This document shows, in pieces, positions 1 through 8,500 of a DNA stretch of 64,000 bases; position 1 is the first letter of the stretch; every line of letters starts with the position of its first letter. The notes under the pieces were generated by a model that was given only the letters and a program-made list of their open reading frames with translations, was not told where the DNA came from and made no database searches. Made by a program: the position numbers and the translations under genes. Location of the stretch: the NCBI GenBank assembly GCA_022508345.1, contig JAFLVK010000002.1:62001-126000 (forward strand), read 5' to 3'. The stretch is from Clostridiales bacterium (GTDB lineage Bacteria > Bacillota > Clostridia > Christensenellales > CAG-314).

Positions 1-307
1 ACTGGAAGACAAAGTAGCCGTTATTACTGACGGACGAATTGCCGATTTCTACAACGGCTTTGCAGTAGGTCATATCACACCGGAAACAGGGGAGAGAAAT
101 CTTTTCAGCGTCATACAGGACGGTGACGAAATTGAAATCAACATAGCCAAAGGTAAGGTAAACTGCGATATCAAAGCGAAAGAGCTTACAAAGCGTTACC
201 GCGACAGCGACCAAGGTGTTGGCAACTACGGAAACTTTTTCCTCAAGAATTGGTCCAAAACATGTGGCACCGCTTCCGAAGGCTGTGCATACAAAGGCAA
301 GAAATAA
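1..307 (+). CDS. IlvD/Edd-family dehydratase, C-terminal fragment
   Basis: The window opens inside this gene: the reading frame starting at base 2 runs 101 codons to TAA at 305-307. The visible part has VAVITDGR at the fragment start followed by FAVGHITPE, which resembles the C-terminal ITDGR...GHVSPEA segment of dihydroxy-acid dehydratase and 6-phosphogluconate dehydratase, iron-sulfur enzymes that dehydrate vicinal diols. After it comes the usual VxxGDxIEIxI strand (SVIQDGDEIEINI). The tail is not like E. coli IlvD: it ends in a Lys-rich stretch with two cysteines (KTCGTASEGC). Which member of the family this is (IlvD proper, or a sugar-acid dehydratase) cannot be settled from the C-terminus. 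A terminator follows at 336-369. Confidence 0.72.
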   Translation, partial: LEDKVAVITDGRIADFYNGFAVGHITPETGERNLFSVIQDGDEIEINIAKGKVNCDIKAKELTKRYRDSDQGVGNYGNFFLKNWSKTCGTASEGCAYKGKK

Positions 308-335
308 TTACATATTTTCACTGAGATTAACCAAC

Positions 336-369
336 AAAAAGGCTGCACCAACAGGTACAGCCTTTTTTT
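336..369. terminator. bidirectional rho-independent terminator
   Basis: GGCTG(C)AC / GT(A)CAGCC hairpin with an A5 run on the left and T7 run on the right, between the converging dehydratase gene (plus) and tdk (minus). It can serve both strands. Confidence 0.8.
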
Positions 370-371
370 AT

Positions 372-962
372 CTATTTACTTTTACGCGCTTTTCGCAGTT
401 CCTTTTTCCAGCACCAGTAGCACATTCCCTCGTAGCTTTCGTCGCCACCAATCAGCACTACAGGTCCGTCATCAACACACACACCATCTACAAAACGCGC
501 GTTTACCGACGCCTTACGTCCGCAACGGCACACCGACTTTATCTCCTGTAGGGAATCTGCAAGCTCCACCAGACGCTTGCTGCCTTCAAAAAGCTGACAG
601 CGAAAGTCCAACAACAGTCCGTAACAAAGCACCGTAACCTGTTGAGTGAGCTGTTTAAGTTGATTGATTTGTTCGGTTGTACAGAATTGCGCTTCGTCAA
701 CGATAATGCAATCGTAGGTGTCGCTTGCACTGGCATTTTTAAACAAGTCGATAAAGCTCTCATTGGGCGCAATGGTAAAACATTTAGCCTGCAACCCTAT
801 GCGCGAACGCACTTTTCGCTCTTCTCCGTCGTCTCGCGTGTCCAATGAGGGTTTAACAAGCAACACTTTCATTCCTTTCTGCTCGTAGTTAAACTTGCAC
901 ATCAGTGCTTGCGCAGATTTACTACTTGCCATTGTTCCGTATTTAAAATAAAGCTTGGGCAT
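372..962 (-). CDS. tdk: thymidine kinase (type II)
   Basis: Phosphorylates thymidine with ATP in the pyrimidine salvage pathway. The chosen start (ATG at 962) gives 196 residues beginning MPKLYFKYGTM, the usual start of this family, with AAAGGA about 9 bases upstream; an in-frame ATG 24 bases earlier (986) is possible but has a poorer ribosome site. Near the N-terminus lies the P-loop GTMASSKS, where the family normally has GTMxSGKS, so one glycine is replaced by serine. VDEAQF (Walker B) and the lasso segment YGLLLDF follow, then two Cys pairs (CRC and CYWC) for the structural zinc. It sits 51 bp downstream of fhs on the same strand and is probably co-transcribed, which would pair thymidine salvage with one-carbon supply. 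Confidence 0.93.
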   Translation of the reverse strand: MPKLYFKYGTMASSKSAQALMCKFNYEQKGMKVLLVKPSLDTRDDGEERKVRSRIGLQAKCFTIAPNESFIDLFKNASASDTYDCIIVDEAQFCTTEQINQLKQLTQQVTVLCYGLLLDFRCQLFEGSKRLVELADSLQEIKSVCRCGRKASVNARFVDGVCVDDGPVVLIGGDESYEGMCYWCWKKELRKARKSK

Positions 963-1013
963 AACCGTTTTCCTTTGTTCATTCATTTTTTTTCACCGTT
1001 TATTTGCGTTGTT

Positions 1014-2672
1014 TTAATACAATCCGCTGATGTTGCCGTCCTTGTCAATTGTCATGTTGACAGCGTTGGGAGTTTTGGACAAGCCCGGCATAAGTAGCAT
1101 ATTACCTGCTAGCGCCACCAAAAATCCAGCGCCACCGCGGTATTCGATGTCTCTGATGTTTAACGTGAAGTCACTTGGCGCACCAAGTAGCTTGGGGTCG
1201 TCGCTGAAGCTATATTGTGTCTTTGCAATTACAACTGGTAGATTGTTGATTTCCGTAACTTTCGACAACGCAGCAAGGCTGTTTAGTGCTTTTTCGCTGA
1301 ACACCACATCCTTGGCACCGTATATTTTCGTTGCCAGTTTGATTATTTTTTGCTGAACGTCATCCTTATCTTTATAGGCAAAACGGAATGTGCTGTTGTC
1401 AGTGCCACAAAGTTCCACAACTTTTTTGGCAAGCTCTGTTGCTCCATTGCCGCCCTTACCCCACACGTCACACTCTACTGCCTGTACGTTCAATTTAGAC
1501 ACAGCGCGCTTTATGCACTCTATTTCTGCGTCGGTGTCCGTAGTAAAACGGTTTATCGCTACAATGCAGGGTAAGCGGTAAACATTTTTGATATTTTTAA
1601 CATGTCTGAGCAAGTTACACATGCCGTTGTTGAGCGCACGCAAATCTTCTTGCGACAGGCTTTCTTTGCTTGCTCCACCGTGTAATTTGAGGGCGCGAAC
1701 TGTAGCAACGATAACCACTGCATTGGGCTTTAAACCTGCTGTGCGGCATTTCACGTCGAGGAATTTCTCCGCGCCGAGATCTGCCCCAAAGCCCGCTTCC
1801 GTCACTGTGTAATCTGCGTACGACATTGCTAACTTTGTTGCCTGTACACTGTTGCAACCGTGAGCAATGTTGGCAAAAGGTCCGCAGTGAACAAACGCAG
1901 GGGTTCCCCCTATTGTTTGAACAAGATTGGGCTTCAGCGCATCCTTTAGCAAAATTGCCATAGCGTCCGCAGCTTGTAAATCACGGGCGAAAACGGGCGT
2001 GCCGTCGAAAGTGTATGCAACAAGAATATTTCCTAAGCGGCGTTTTAGGTCAGGCAAGTCACTTGCAAGCGACAAAATTGCCATTACCTCACACGCGGCT
2101 GTGATATTAAATTTTTCGGAATGCTCCACTGCATCCTTGACTCCATGATTGACGGTTACTCCGCGTAATGCGCGATCGTTTACATCCAATGCCCTGTTGA
2201 AAACTACTCTGTCAGGATCGATGTTAAGACAGTTGCCCTGGAAGATACTGTTGTCGATAAGCGCACTTAGCAAATTGTTTGCAGATGTTATCGCATGGAA
2301 ATCTCCGGTAAAATGCAAATTGATATCTTCCATGGGCAGTATTTGCGACCAGCCACCACCTGTTGCGCCACCCTTTATGCCGAACACCGGCCCAAGCGAC
2401 GGCTCACGGAGTGCCAAGCATGTCTTGACACCTGCAAGGTTCAAGGCGTCGGCAAGTCCTATTGACACAGTCGTTTTTCCCTCTCCTGCTGCTGTCGGAT
2501 TTATTGCCGTAACCAGCACAAGTTTAGCGTTCTGTTTGACGTTTATTTTAGCAGATACCTTTGCCTTGTAATTTCCGTACAGCTCCAAGTTGGCACTGTC
2601 GATACCAAGCTTTGCAGCAATTTTTGATATATGCTGCAACTTACACTTGCGGGATATTTCCAAATCTGTCAT
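1014..2672 (-). CDS. fhs: formate--tetrahydrofolate ligase
   Basis: ATP-dependent formation of 10-formyl-THF from formate, feeding purine and formyl-Met-tRNA synthesis and, in acetogens, the methyl branch of the Wood-Ljungdahl pathway. The 552 residues match the family length (about 555). The nucleotide-binding motif NPTAAGEGKTT lies at residues 58-68 and the signature EPSLGPVFGIKGGATGGG near residue 90. The ATG at 2672 is preceded by AAGGAGAG at good spacing. A clear promoter lies at 2707-2735. It is first in a probable two-gene unit with tdk. Presence of Fhs alone does not show acetogenesis; no other Wood-Ljungdahl gene is in the window. Confidence 0.97.
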   Translation of the reverse strand: MTDLEISRKCKLQHISKIAAKLGIDSANLELYGNYKAKVSAKINVKQNAKLVLVTAINPTAAGEGKTTVSIGLADALNLAGVKTCLALREPSLGPVFGIKGGATGGGWSQILPMEDINLHFTGDFHAITSANNLLSALIDNSIFQGNCLNIDPDRVVFNRALDVNDRALRGVTVNHGVKDAVEHSEKFNITAACEVMAILSLASDLPDLKRRLGNILVAYTFDGTPVFARDLQAADAMAILLKDALKPNLVQTIGGTPAFVHCGPFANIAHGCNSVQATKLAMSYADYTVTEAGFGADLGAEKFLDVKCRTAGLKPNAVVIVATVRALKLHGGASKESLSQEDLRALNNGMCNLLRHVKNIKNVYRLPCIVAINRFTTDTDAEIECIKRAVSKLNVQAVECDVWGKGGNGATELAKKVVELCGTDNSTFRFAYKDKDDVQQKIIKLATKIYGAKDVVFSEKALNSLAALSKVTEINNLPVVIAKTQYSFSDDPKLLGAPSDFTLNIRDIEYRGGAGFLVALAGNMLLMPGLSKTPNAVNMTIDKDGNISGLY

Positions 2673-2706
2673 AAAAGGATATCTCTCCTTTTTTTAAGAT
2701 GTGTAA

Positions 2707-2735
2707 AGTATATCAAACTTTAAATATAATTGCAA
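2707..2735 (-). promoter_or_regulatory. sigma-A promoter of fhs-tdk
   Basis: On the minus strand TTGCAA, 17 bp, TATACT; the -10 box ends about 35 bases before the fhs ATG. Back to back with the MATE promoter. Confidence 0.75.
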
Positions 2736-2753
2736 TTATTTACAACCCTTTGC

Positions 2754-2782
2754 TTGCCTTGTTAGATGTGAAGTGATATAAT
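2754..2782 (+). promoter_or_regulatory. sigma-A promoter of the MATE gene
   Basis: TTGCCT, 17 bp, TATAAT, 23 bases before the MATE start codon at 2806. Confidence 0.75.
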
Positions 2783-2805
2783 TTTTAGCGTTTGAAAGGC
2801 GAAGT

Positions 2806-4185
2806 ATGACTGGACATTCCACAATTGATATGACATCCAACAAAGGGATGGTTAAAAACTTAATAAAGTTTGTTGCTCCACTTATGCTTTCGGGCATACT
2901 GCAACTATTGTTTACGGCTAGCGACTTGATTGTGTGCCGCTACTTCGGTTCGGAGCACTCTGTGGGTGCAATTCAATCAACAAACGCACTCATCAACTTG
3001 ATTGTCAATCTGTTTATGGGTTTGTCCATTGGGGCGAATATCCTTATGTCACGCTGTTACGGGGCGCAGGACAAGGTGCGCGGTCAGCGTGTTGCCTACA
3101 CTGCCATCATACTTTCCGTAATATTGGGCATTGCTATCGGTGTGTTCGGTTCCACATGTTCGCGTTACTTTTTGCAATGGATGGGCACAAACCCCGAGCT
3201 GATTGACCTGTCTACACAGTACCTTACCATTTATTTTATCGGCATACCTTTCAACATGGTTTACAACTACTGCGCAGCACTGCTGCGTGCGGTAGGTGAT
3301 ACGCAAAAACCCTTTTACTTTTTGACAGCATCCGGCGTATTCAACGTGCTATTGAACCTGTTGCTGGTTATCGCTTGCAAAATGGATGTTGCAGGTGTAG
3401 CTGTCGCCACTGCCGCTTCTCAGGTGGTTGCTGCAACGTCTGTATTTTTGTACATCTGCTTAAAAAAGGATAACTTCTTTACTTTCAAGTTAAAGCAAAT
3501 GCGCTTTTACAAAAAGGAAGCTTGGGAAATCACACGTCTTGGTTTGCCCGCAGGAATACAGGGTTCTTTGTTCAGCATATCCAACGTAATGATACAAACA
3601 AGCGTAAACGAACTGAGCATGGAGATGGGTGCTGCGCTGGTAGACGGCAACGGCGCATCAAGTTCGCTTGAGGGCTTTGTATACACAGCAATGAACTCCT
3701 GTGCGCAAGGTATTGTCACCTTTGGCTCGGCAAACTACGGGGCAAAAAACAAGGAAAACATAAAGCGCGTTATTTTGCGTGTAATGATGCTTGTCATGAT
3801 TTGCTGGTTTGTACCAAGTGTATTTCTACTGGCATTCCACAAACAACTACTGGGAATTTATGTAAGTACGGAAGAAGCAATCAACTTCGGCTCGCAGCGT
3901 ATTTTCTACACTGTTGGCTTATATGTACTGTGCGGGCTAATGGATATATTTGCTTATTCACTCAGGGCAATTGGCTACTCGATGCTTCCCACAGTAATTT
4001 CTACACTTGGCGCATGTGGGTTCAGATTGCTGTGGATATTCCTTATCTTCCCCATCGAGTTTTTCCACAACTTGTCGTGGCTTGCAATAAGTTACCCCAT
4101 TAGCTGGGCGTTGACGGCACTAACTCATGCAATATTCTTTACTGTTTTGTTCAAACGGCTGAAGTTTACCGAAAACGATACATAA
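2806..4185 (+). CDS. MATE family efflux transporter
   Basis: A 459-residue polytopic membrane protein, length typical for MATE antiporters (about 450), which export cationic drugs or metabolites using the Na+ or H+ gradient. The sequence shows the two-lobed pattern of about 12 hydrophobic segments: first lobe ending around residue 215, second lobe beginning at the ITRLGLPAGIQGSLFSISN segment. MATE hallmarks near the N-terminus are the PLMLSGILQLLFTASDLIVCRYFG segment (start of helices 1-2) and GLSIGANILMSRCYGA. The gene stands alone between its own promoter (2754-2782) and a terminator (4210-4240). RBS GAAAGGCG precedes the ATG. Substrate is not predictable. Confidence 0.93.
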   Translation: MTGHSTIDMTSNKGMVKNLIKFVAPLMLSGILQLLFTASDLIVCRYFGSEHSVGAIQSTNALINLIVNLFMGLSIGANILMSRCYGAQDKVRGQRVAYTAIILSVILGIAIGVFGSTCSRYFLQWMGTNPELIDLSTQYLTIYFIGIPFNMVYNYCAALLRAVGDTQKPFYFLTASGVFNVLLNLLLVIACKMDVAGVAVATAASQVVAATSVFLYICLKKDNFFTFKLKQMRFYKKEAWEITRLGLPAGIQGSLFSISNVMIQTSVNELSMEMGAALVDGNGASSSLEGFVYTAMNSCAQGIVTFGSANYGAKNKENIKRVILRVMMLVMICWFVPSVFLLAFHKQLLGIYVSTEEAINFGSQRIFYTVGLYVLCGLMDIFAYSLRAIGYSMLPTVISTLGACGFRLLWIFLIFPIEFFHNLSWLAISYPISWALTALTHAIFFTVLFKRLKFTENDT

Positions 4186-4209
4186 ATTATTTTTTATAAT
4201 AAATAAAAG

Positions 4210-4240
4210 GGAAATACCGCATTTTGGTATTTCCTTTTTT
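4210..4240 (+). terminator. rho-independent terminator after the MATE gene
   Basis: Nine-base stem GGAAATACC / GGTATTTCC with a 7-base loop, followed by T6. Confidence 0.9.
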
Positions 4241-4273
4241 GTATTTCTTGCATAAAATGCCTTGAGACAAACT

Positions 4274-4891
4274 ATGCACGTAGATTTATATGAGCTTTTT
4301 AGCACCACTATCAACACTAGTTATATTGAGTTGGAAGAAAATTCCGCCTCGTACATGACAACTGTAGTTGACGATGTTTTGTATTTATATTTTGAAAAAA
4401 GTAACGGCGCAACCGACTGGAAAAACAATCTTGATTTCCCCGCCAAGCCCTATCACGAAATGCAAGACACTTGGTATGTACACAGAGGCTTTTTGCGTGT
4501 GTTTAAAACCATCAAGCCCTTTATTGCACCGTACGTCGCGGATAGAAAAATAAATTCCATTGTGATTTCGGGATACTCGCACGGCGCGGCATTGGCTTTA
4601 CTTGCGCACGAATACTGCATTTTCAATCGCCCCGATATTGCCCCAAATATACTAGGCTATGGGTTTGGTTGTCCGCGCGTTTTGTGGGGTAAACTTCCCG
4701 AAAAGCTACAAGCCCGCTTTACCAACTTCACTGTTGTGCGCAACTGCAGGGATATAGTCACTCATTTGCCACCTGTTTTATTCGGGTTCCACCATGTCGG
4801 CAACCTGCTCCACATCGGCAAAGACGCCAACTACAATAGTATCGATTCGCACCGAGCAGAAAACTACTTAACCTCGCTACGGTTGTTGTAG
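4274..4891 (+). CDS. class 3 lipase-like alpha/beta hydrolase
   Basis: About 205 residues with the Lipase_3 pattern: nucleophile elbow GYSHGAA (Ser near residue 102), then FGCPRV, then the acid in NCRDIVTHLP (Asp) and a late histidine in DSHRAENY. HRGFLRVF before the elbow matches the family's H-x-GF segment. All three triad residues are therefore visible, so an active esterase/lipase is likely. There is no signal peptide, so it should act in the cytoplasm. ATG at 4274 has only a weak GAGA ribosome site; an in-frame TTG at 4262 is the alternative start. Its 3' end overlaps the opposing gene 4864-5307 by 28 bp. Substrate unknown. Confidence 0.8.
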   Translation: MHVDLYELFSTTINTSYIELEENSASYMTTVVDDVLYLYFEKSNGATDWKNNLDFPAKPYHEMQDTWYVHRGFLRVFKTIKPFIAPYVADRKINSIVISGYSHGAALALLAHEYCIFNRPDIAPNILGYGFGCPRVLWGKLPEKLQARFTNFTVVRNCRDIVTHLPPVLFGFHHVGNLLHIGKDANYNSIDSHRAENYLTSLRLL

Positions 4892-5307
4892 CTTACAGTG
4901 ATATGTCCAACACCAAACAGAACTGCGGATATAATAAGAGGAATTGATACAAGCATAATGCCGCAAAACAAAAACAGTACCGTCGGCGTTACAGATAGCC
5001 ATATCATTTTCGCAGTGCAGCTGTTTTTACGAAAAATTATCCAACCAAGATAGTAAAACAGTAGCAAACAACTGCCAACAATCAAATACACAGCAAAAGC
5101 ATTTTCAAACCAAAAATCGAAGTAGGTAAAAGGTATATTAAATACCATAAACGCCATAGAGCAATATCTACCTATTTGCTCCACGACTAAAATTGCCTTG
5201 TTATCAAATTTATTTTCGAAAGAGGATTTGTCCACTATTGCTACAATTATATTTGGCAACAAAATAGCAACAACCGCAATCAATCCGTAGTAATTAAACC
5301 AACTCAT
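4864..5307 (-). CDS. small four-helix membrane protein of unknown function
   Basis: A 147-residue protein with about four hydrophobic segments (residues 8-25, 50-65, 70-92, 105-135) and short charged loops. I do not recognise a family with confidence. It follows the MBL-fold gene (5333-6547) by 25 bp on the same strand and may belong to the same transcript as that gene and the PD-(D/E)XK-like gene. Its stop codon lies inside the opposing lipase gene (28 bp tail-to-tail overlap). Confidence 0.65.
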   Translation of the reverse strand: MSWFNYYGLIAVVAILLPNIIVAIVDKSSFENKFDNKAILVVEQIGRYCSMAFMVFNIPFTYFDFWFENAFAVYLIVGSCLLLFYYLGWIIFRKNSCTAKMIWLSVTPTVLFLFCGIMLVSIPLIISAVLFGVGHITVSYNNRSEVK

Positions 5308-5332
5308 ATTTATTCAATCTCTTTTCTATATT

Positions 5333-6547
5333 TCAAATAGTCAAGCTATCTCCGTCCTCTAAAACAACTACTTTGCCCTTTACGTCAAGTTTGGAAAAAG
5401 CTTCCGGTTGCTCGCAGTGTATTGGAAGTATTATTTTTGCATTAGTTAGTTCGCACACCTGTTTTAGACTTTCACTGCTTGCATGACCGCTTGTATGTAA
5501 GTACTGGAAACGGCTACCTCCCGCCATTGCCTTTTCAACAAACGATGCTTTGTATTCGTCATATGCCACATGCGTTTTGTCAAGATAACCTTGCCATATG
5601 GAATACACCAGTACATTTTCGGGGAATGCTTGCATTGCCTTTTGCGTTACGTAATTCGTTCTACCAAGGAAACAGAACCCACGATTCTGCATTATTTGGT
5701 GAAGATTTTCGCCGTAAACAAAAATCTTTTGCTTTGCAAAGTTGTAAAATGACGACCTACTGTTCGCCGTAACAATCTTTAAAATTTCCAATTGGAAATC
5801 CTGCTCGCACACAACAAAAAGCTTTTTGTTGGCAATAGCTGCGTTGTACAACTCCGCTATTGTGTCAATGTTTGTAGAACTGCAAAGCACAAAAACGTAC
5901 TTGTTGTAGCGCATAATCTCGGTGGCTTTTCTACCAAGCTCGTGCTCCGTCATTACGCGTTCACTTGTGCGGCTGAGCATTGTCCCCTCTGTGATAAGCA
6001 GGTCTATATTTTGAGCGTATTTCGCAAACACATCAGGCATTTTCCGTCCCTTTGCACCGTGCATGCGAAAGTCACCTGTATGTAATATGCGCTTTCCTTC
6101 TGCTTCAATCAAAAACATGTAAGCGTCAAAAGCTGAATGATCAACTACAAACGGGGTAATTTTTATATCCTTGATATTAATTGGCTTGCCTATCTCAAAA
6201 GTATTGAATGAACCGACAAGATCGGGATTACCACTGCCAAGCTTGTTTTTCAATGTTTGTTGCACTACTGTATATATCTGCTTGGAAGTCGTACCAATGT
6301 AAATTGGAATTGTGGGCAACACTGACTCAAACATTCCCACATGGTCGCCGTGATAGTGAGTGATAAATACTGCATCACAGCAGGCATTACCGCTAGTTAC
6401 GCCATCAATATTCAATGGCAAGCTTGCTGTTCCGTCTGCGCGCGGCAATTCCGTACCGATATCAATAATTATGCGAGATTTTGCTGTTTTTATTTCGGTT
6501 GCACAACCGCCAATTTGATGTGTTCCTCTGTGGATAGTTACTTGCAT
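5333..6547 (-). CDS. RNase J-like MBL-fold metallohydrolase
   Basis: 404 residues. The metal-binding motif HYHGDH is at 64-69, a second ligand region HTGDFR near 155, and the C-terminal SGHA (353-356) and PIH (375-377) correspond to the late beta-CASP motifs that in RNase J and CPSF-type nucleases act on RNA or DNA. The middle LCSSTNIDTIAEL segment resembles the beta-CASP domain. The protein is shorter than RNase J (about 555) because the C-terminal domain is absent. A nuclease role is an inference from the family. Its ATG lies inside the last codons of the upstream PD-(D/E)XK-like gene (10 bp overlap ATGCAAGTAA), so the two are very likely translated as a coupled pair. Confidence 0.78.
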   Translation of the reverse strand: MQVTIHRGTHQIGGCATEIKTAKSRIIIDIGTELPRADGTASLPLNIDGVTSGNACCDAVFITHYHGDHVGMFESVLPTIPIYIGTTSKQIYTVVQQTLKNKLGSGNPDLVGSFNTFEIGKPINIKDIKITPFVVDHSAFDAYMFLIEAEGKRILHTGDFRMHGAKGRKMPDVFAKYAQNIDLLITEGTMLSRTSERVMTEHELGRKATEIMRYNKYVFVLCSSTNIDTIAELYNAAIANKKLFVVCEQDFQLEILKIVTANSRSSFYNFAKQKIFVYGENLHQIMQNRGFCFLGRTNYVTQKAMQAFPENVLVYSIWQGYLDKTHVAYDEYKASFVEKAMAGGSRFQYLHTSGHASSESLKQVCELTNAKIILPIHCEQPEAFSKLDVKGKVVVLEDGDSLTI

Positions 6548-7386
6548 ACGCCCCCTCTAAGCGCTGTCCAAATCTCTTCAAGTGTTGGCTCATTATACGT
6601 CTCTACCCACATTACATTGTCGGTACCGAGGCTTTGGTTTATTTTTTCTATACTGTAACTGCCATTAACCGTAAGGTTCGAAAAGTCCGTTTCGTACACA
6701 AGCAATTTTGCAGGCTCGATTAGCTTCTTTGGCGGGTTGTAGGACGTGCCAAACAAGTCATTTATTATCCGAACATACTCACCGTACTGCTCAATAATAA
6801 CCTGTCGCTGCTCTTCCATTGCTGCCGTGTAAATGTTTACCTGTTCGATAACTTCAGGTGTACGCCCCACTTTACATTTTACGCGAGGATCGGCAAATAC
6901 TTTTCCCTCAACAAACATAATCTCATTTGTTTCGGTATTAAGCAACACCAAATCACACTTTTTACCGCCACCTATTGCTCCCTTTAAGTTTACTTCGATA
7001 TCCAGCACAACCACCTTCGATTTCAACTCCGTATTGAACGTGTGGCAGTACAGTTTGTTTAACAGCCATCTCTCGGCAGAGCCACCGTGCATTTTCGCAA
7101 ATTTGTGCTCCACTTCATTTTTAGCTTTGTCGTACACGGAAAGTCCATCTGTATTGACTCCAAACTTTTCCCAGTTTTTATCCCTTGTGAAGTAACATCT
7201 TGCAAACTTGTACAGACAACCGCCAAGATAGTAAAAGTACAACTCATTCTTACGTACAGCCGGGAAAACACATCCTGCTGCAATATCTGCTTGTAGCAAT
7301 GCGAACAACTCTCCATTTTTACCTTTAGTGAGTTTTTCTTTGCTTACATCGTCCAAACTTCTAACAAAGCCTTGAATATATCTCAT
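6538..7386 (-). CDS. PD-(D/E)XK nuclease-like protein of unknown function
   Basis: 282 residues with no family I can name, but a pattern that fits the PD-(D/E)XK nuclease fold: Glu131 in LDIEVNL, Asp145 in KKCDLVLLN, Glu160-x-Lys162 in FVEGKVF, then Gln182 and Tyr186 in EQVNIYTAA, where many members have a Q/Y helix. Glu104 could be the extra helix-1 acid. The N-terminal 100 residues have no recognised motif. RBS region GGAGGATAAAAGGAA precedes the ATG, and a strong promoter (7448-7476) stands upstream, so this is the first gene of the unit with the MBL-fold protein and probably the small membrane protein. Restriction, repair and defence roles are all possible. Confidence 0.6.
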   Translation of the reverse strand: MRYIQGFVRSLDDVSKEKLTKGKNGELFALLQADIAAGCVFPAVRKNELYFYYLGGCLYKFARCYFTRDKNWEKFGVNTDGLSVYDKAKNEVEHKFAKMHGGSAERWLLNKLYCHTFNTELKSKVVVLDIEVNLKGAIGGGKKCDLVLLNTETNEIMFVEGKVFADPRVKCKVGRTPEVIEQVNIYTAAMEEQRQVIIEQYGEYVRIINDLFGTSYNPPKKLIEPAKLLVYETDFSNLTVNGSYSIEKINQSLGTDNVMWVETYNEPTLEEIWTALRGGVCK

Positions 7387-7447
7387 TTCCTTTTATCCTC
7401 CGTAACAACTCGCGTTCTATTGTTGCAAGCAGGTTTATTTCGCGCAT

Positions 7448-7476
7448 ATTATAACATGTTTATACAATATTTGCAA
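7448..7476 (-). promoter_or_regulatory. sigma-A promoter of the PD-(D/E)XK / MBL unit
   Basis: Minus strand TTGCAA, 17 bp, TATAAT, about 60 bases before the start codon at 7386. Confidence 0.8.
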
Positions 7477-7480
7477 CAGT

Positions 7481-7502
7481 AAAAGGGCGCATCAATGCAC
7501 CC
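7481..7502 (-). terminator. terminator after the zincin gene
   Basis: Minus strand stem GGGTGCA / TGCGCCC with a 4-base loop followed by TTTT, starting two bases after the stop codon. The U-run is short. Confidence 0.6.
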
Positions 7503-7503
7503 T

Positions 7504-8403
7504 CTATTCATAATAAAAACCCAAAACAATTTTACCTTTATTCTTGATGGGTTCCAAGCCAAAGGGTAAATAAAATTGCTTCAATATAAAGCTGCCTAAA
7601 ACGTACAGCTTGCGCGCCATTCCCTTTCTGTATGGACATTCATATATGTCAAATATTTTGTTCCACACACCGTTGTAAAACTTTGCTGCTTTTTTATACG
7701 CTACTCTATTGCGAGTTTTTTTACAGTATTTGTAGTTATATGGCTTACCGTGAATTTCGCCTGCAATGTACATTGCGAACATATACGCAAGCGAGTCTAT
7801 ACTGTCGCGAAAGTCCTCCAATGCCGTGTTCAATTGTGGATCTTTGTCAACATACATTTGCTTGATTATTTGGTGTTTTCCCAATAAATCATCGTAAAAA
7901 TTTACCAAATTCAAAAATGTAATATTGTGCGAATATTCCTTAAATCTACGAAAACCGTATGCATAGGCATAGAACTCTGTCCAAAATTGAAAGCCCTCGT
8001 AAATGACAAAGTCCTCCATACGTCGGTACGGCTTGCGACTGACGTTTATTATATAAAAATCATTGTGCTCCGTGTGATAAATGTCGTAAACATGAGCCAT
8101 CTCGTGATATACAGTAATGTATAAATTTAGCCCGTTGTCCTTGTCTATCCTGTATATTTCACTTTGATCTATACCAATTGTGAACTTTCCCTTTTCGTGG
8201 CGGGCGTAACCGGTTGTTCTTGCGCCTACAACCTCCCGCAATGTGTCATCCGTTTTGTATATTTTTACCGTCAAATCGATGTCAAAATCAATAAAAACAT
8301 TGAGTGCCGCTTCCAATGCACGCTCAATCTTGTCCTTATATTGAATATATGTTTCGTCCGGCAAAGACTCGTTGACAATATTTACTTTTCTTTTGTAATT
8401 CAT
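7504..8403 (-). CDS. HEMAH-type zinc metalloprotease-like protein
   Basis: About 299 residues from ATG 8403; an in-frame TTG at 8451 would add 16 residues, and neither start has a good ribosome site. The sequence YHEMAHVYD is a zincin HExxH motif, preceded by a beta-strand-like KFTIGID segment. EGFQFWTEFYAYAYG, 32 residues further on, offers a third ligand (Glu) as in gluzincins. Two Asp/Tyr-rich regions and a basic C-terminus follow. No signal peptide, so cytoplasmic. It is not ImmA/IrrE by motif context. The gene sits directly below a damaged tRNA-Leu and ends in its own terminator. Substrate unknown. Confidence 0.6.
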   Translation of the reverse strand: MNYKRKVNIVNESLPDETYIQYKDKIERALEAALNVFIDFDIDLTVKIYKTDDTLREVVGARTTGYARHEKGKFTIGIDQSEIYRIDKDNGLNLYITVYHEMAHVYDIYHTEHNDFYIINVSRKPYRRMEDFVIYEGFQFWTEFYAYAYGFRRFKEYSHNITFLNLVNFYDDLLGKHQIIKQMYVDKDPQLNTALEDFRDSIDSLAYMFAMYIAGEIHGKPYNYKYCKKTRNRVAYKKAAKFYNGVWNKIFDIYECPYRKGMARKLYVLGSFILKQFYLPFGLEPIKNKGKIVLGFYYE

Positions 8404-8469
8404 TTTTTTTACAAATTCAGTCAAGAAATTTAAATACCTTGTTCTACACAATGAATATTTAGCTAACAG

Positions 8470-8498
8470 AAAAGGAAGTACTGTGCAGACTTCCTTTT
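8470..8498 (-). terminator. terminator of the tRNA-Leu remnant
   Basis: Perfect 10-base stem AAAAGGAAGT / ACTTCCTTTT immediately after the CCA end of the remnant. Confidence 0.75.
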
Positions 8499-8500
8499 AC

